Assembly: GCA_049794535.1 (NCBI GenBank)
Contig: JBARCX010000280.1
Span: 1-25,366 of the forward strand
DNA from: JBARCX01 sp049794535
Lineage (GTDB): Bacteria > Pseudomonadota > Gammaproteobacteria > Xanthomonadales > Rhodanobacteraceae
Direction: 5' to 3'
Length of the DNA stretch: 25,366 nucleotides
Part shown: piece by piece, positions 23,110-25,366 of the stretch
Numbering within the stretch: position 1 is the stretch's first letter
How the letters are laid out: each line of letters begins with the position of its first letter
Program-made: the position numbers and the translations under genes
The notes under the pieces: model-generated
Databases searched by the model: none
What the model was told of the DNA's origin: nothing
The model's input: the letters and a program-made list of their open reading frames with translations, nothing else

Positions 23110-24339
23110 TCAACCGAAAAACCAGTAACACACAGCCATCGAAGCCAGCACACCGGCCAGGTCGGCCAACAACGCACAGCCCACCGTGTGGCGCACATAC
23201 TTGATGCCCACCGCGCCGAAATAGACGGCCACAACGTAGAACGTGCACTCACTGCTTCCCTGGAAGGTGGCAGCCAGCAATGAAGGGAAACTATCGACAC
23301 CGGAGTGGTGCATGGTCTCGATCAGCATCGCACGCGCCGCGCTACTCGAGAATGGCTTGACCAAAGCGGTCGGCAAAGCGTCAACGAAACGGGTATCGAG
23401 CCCTGCATGCTGAGCTAACCAACGCACGCCATCGAGTGCGAAATCCAGGGCACCGGACGCGCGCAATACGCCAACCGCACACAACATCGCGATCAGGTAA
23501 GGCAGCAAATCCTTGGCCACATCGAAGCCCTGCTTGGCACCGTCGATAAAACTCTCGAACAACGGCACACGTTTCCACGCGCCTGCACACAGAAACAGGA
23601 TGATGGTACCGAACAACATCAGGTTGCCAAGTAGCGCAGAAATCGAGGCTAAGGCTACTGCCGTCAATGAGGCTAGCAACGCGATAAAGCCTCCGAGAAA
23701 TAACGCGCCACCACCCAGCCATGCCATCACCACCGGGTCCCACAACTTCAGTCGCTGCATGTACGCCACCGACAATAAACCGGCAAGGTTGGCGGCGAAG
23801 TGTGCCAACAGAATGGGGAGGAATACCAACGTGGGGTCATGTGCCCCTGCCTGTGCGCGGTATACGAACACGGTCACTGGCAAGATCGTCAGCGACGACG
23901 CGTTGAGTACCAGAAACAGGATTTGCGCGTTGCTCGCGGTATCCGTGGAGGGGTTGAGTGTCTGCAACTCGCGCATCGCACGCAAGCCAATCGGTGTAGC
24001 CGCGTTATCCAGCCCCAAGGCATTGGCCGCGAAATTCATCGTGATCAGGCCAATCGCCGGATGCCCACGCGGCACGCCAGGCATCAACCGCGCAAACAAC
24101 GGCCCCAACGCACGTGCCAGCCAACCGACCAGCCCGGCACGCTCGGCGATACCAAGAAAGCCCAGCCATAGCGTGAGCGTGCCGAACAGCAGCAGCATCA
24201 CTTTCACCGATAAGTCGGCCATGTCGAACAGCGAGACAACGATGGCCGCGAACACCCCCTCATCGCCGCCGAGCAACCAGCGCGCCAGCGCAGCGACTGC
24301 TGCTACCAGAAAGAAGCCGAACCATAGGCGGCTCAGCAT
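23110..24339 (-). CDS. SpmA-SpmB fusion, nucleoside-recognition (Gate) domain membrane protein
   Basis: This 409-aa integral membrane protein joins two Gate-domain halves. Residues 1-200 resemble SpmA, with the block NFAANALGLDNAATPIGLRA near 102-121 and the NPSTDTASNAQ loop. Residues 230-409 resemble SpmB, with AKDLLPYLIAMLCAVG, VKPFSSSAARAM and ATFQGSSECTFYVVAVYFG. Bacillus has these as two adjacent genes needed for spore-core dehydration. In non-sporulating proteobacteria fused versions occur, and the real role, probably solute transport, is not known. The ATG at 24339 gives a natural signal-anchor N-terminus. It is separated by about 150 bp from the MGS-like gene and could share its transcript. 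Confidence 0.88.
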   Translation of the reverse strand: MLSRLWFGFFLVAAVAALARWLLGGDEGVFAAIVVSLFDMADLSVKVMLLLFGTLTLWLGFLGIAERAGLVGWLARALGPLFARLMPGVPRGHPAIGLITMNFAANALGLDNAATPIGLRAMRELQTLNPSTDTASNAQILFLVLNASSLTILPVTVFVYRAQAGAHDPTLVFLPILLAHFAANLAGLLSVAYMQRLKLWDPVVMAWLGGGALFLGGFIALLASLTAVALASISALLGNLMLFGTIILFLCAGAWKRVPLFESFIDGAKQGFDVAKDLLPYLIAMLCAVGVLRASGALDFALDGVRWLAQHAGLDTRFVDALPTALVKPFSSSAARAMLIETMHHSGVDSFPSLLAATFQGSSECTFYVVAVYFGAVGIKYVRHTVGCALLADLAGVLASMAVCYWFFG

Positions 24340-24498
24340 ACGCGTTCAGTCGTCGGAAATAAGACAGGCATGACCACATTGTTATCGACATCGCACGTAA
24401 CGACTAGTCGGACCCACGATTCCTCCGCCACATAAAGCAGAACGGCACGCCGATGATCGACGCGCCGCTCCGATGTTGCACTAACTACTAGCGGTAAC

Positions 24499-25366
24499 TT
24501 ACAGCTTCACCTTGATGCCCAGGTTGTAGAACCGACCCACAATGCCGGCATACGCATAGGTCGGGTTGTAGTTGATAGCTGCATAGTTAGCTGGATCGAA
24601 AGGCGGTTCGCGATTGAACACATTCATGATCGAACCGGTGATGCTGATGTGGCTGTTGATCGCATAGCTGGCGGTCAGGTCGAAGTCTGTGAACGAACCG
24701 GTACGGCAGTTGGACGGGAAGAAAGCACCGCTTGCATTAAGCGCCTCGCACGAGCCCGGGTAGTAACCGAGATCCTCGCCAATCTCCGCCATGCTGCTGG
24801 TGTAGTACACCGTGCCGGTAACCGTCACTGGGCCGTACTCAATCGTGTTCGACCACGAGCCCTTGGTACGCGGGGTGCCGGCGCCTGAGGACAAGTTGTA
24901 CGGACCCTGGGTACCTACGTAGGTTTGCTTCGTACCATTCGGTTCGACCAGATACCACTGGAAGATCTGGGTACCTTGCAGTTCGCTGATGTAATGCCAG
25001 CCATTGCCGAAGTCGAAGTGCGCTTGCAGGTCAAGATCGAGACCGTCGGTCTTCAGGTAGTTCGCGTTGGTGTATTCACCGACCAGTTCAATCACCCGCG
25101 GCAGTGCGTTTGGTGCTGCCGGATCCGGAATATCCTGAATCGCCGTCACACCCGGAATCGTAATCACACCGTTGTTGGCGTAGTACTGGTTAACCGCATC
25201 GCTGAAATCCGGACCAACGATAACGTTGCTCTTCTTGATGTTGTAGTAGTCCAGTGATGCATTCAACCAGCTGGTCGGCTGCACCACCACACCGAAGGTG
25301 AAATTGGTCGCTTTCTCCGGCTTGATGGCCGGGTTGGCCGTACTGTACTCAGCCAGTGCGTACGGA
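24499..25366 (-). CDS. TonB-dependent outer-membrane receptor, C-terminal part (cut by window edge)
   Basis: The frame is open to the right edge, so the gene starts outside the window. About 288 codons are visible. They contain the typical barrel block NPAIKPEKATNFTFGVVVQP near the edge, just before SWLNASLDYYNIKKSNVI, and later strands such as YAINSHISITGSIMNVFNREPPFDP. The end is FYNLGIKVKL, alternating aromatic and hydrophobic residues as in barrel C-termini. It is distinct in sequence from the receptor at 7420-10272. The substrate is unknown. Only the barrel end is present, so plug and TonB box cannot be judged. The 159-bp gap to the SpmAB gene shows no clear terminator. Confidence 0.9.
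   Translation of the reverse strand, partial: PYALAEYSTANPAIKPEKATNFTFGVVVQPTSWLNASLDYYNIKKSNVIVGPDFSDAVNQYYANNGVITIPGVTAIQDIPDPAAPNALPRVIELVGEYTNANYLKTDGLDLDLQAHFDFGNGWHYISELQGTQIFQWYLVEPNGTKQTYVGTQGPYNLSSGAGTPRTKGSWSNTIEYGPVTVTGTVYYTSSMAEIGEDLGYYPGSCEALNASGAFFPSNCRTGSFTDFDLTASYAINSHISITGSIMNVFNREPPFDPANYAAINYNPTYAYAGIVGRFYNLGIKVKL

Overview
The window looks like chromosomal DNA of a high-GC gammaproteobacterium. The gene families (two large TonB-dependent receptors, an MksFEB condensin operon, DinG, DUF938, YchJ, NnrU, a fused SpmA/SpmB protein) and the style of its intergenic repeats point to the Xanthomonadales, most likely the Rhodanobacteraceae (Dyella/Rhodanobacter-like). This placement is inference; no rRNA or other decisive marker is present.

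Layout. Positions 2-4398 (+) hold an MksFEB-type bacterial condensin operon: the kleisin (5' end outside the window), the winged-helix partner and the SMC-like ATPase, with overlapping reading frames. It ends in a short intergenic stretch with a perfect hairpin. Next come a small secreted EF-hand protein (4513-4854), a TetA-like MFS exporter translationally coupled to a DUF1993 protein (5036-6945), and a 474-bp hairpin-rich gap. A TonB-dependent receptor follows, with a probable TTG start at 7420 and a strong Rho-independent terminator at 10294-10327. Then come a DsbA/FrnE-type CPWC oxidoreductase (10457-11110) and a COG2509-type FAD-dependent dehydrogenase (11240-12883).

The convergent gap 12884-13199 carries a REPIN-like pair of perfectly inverted 43-bp repeats. 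On the minus strand, 13200-16145 encodes a GAF-GAF-GGDEF-EAL cyclic-di-GMP protein. It is divergent from dinG (16515-18620), and the 369-bp gap between them contains a 163-bp long-hairpin element. dinG overlaps a HutD/Ves-family gene by 4 bp. After a C/T-rich repeat cluster (19181-19320) come nnrU-like, a 65-aa membrane protein, a DUF938 methyltransferase and a ychJ-like gene, all on plus. The right end is on minus: a methylglyoxal synthase-like protein that appears to be a tandem MGS duplication lies upstream of, and in one transcription unit with, an NRDE/TANGO2-family gene. Further right are an SpmA-SpmB fusion membrane protein and the C-terminal part of a second TonB-dependent receptor cut by the window edge.

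Most of the window is housekeeping or envelope biology. I see no phage, integrase, transposase, CRISPR array, rRNA or tRNA. The least ordinary items are the two-domain MGS protein, the 163-bp hairpin element directly in front of dinG, the structured leader of the first TonB receptor, and the condensin operon, which has no MksG/JetD nuclease gene following mksB.
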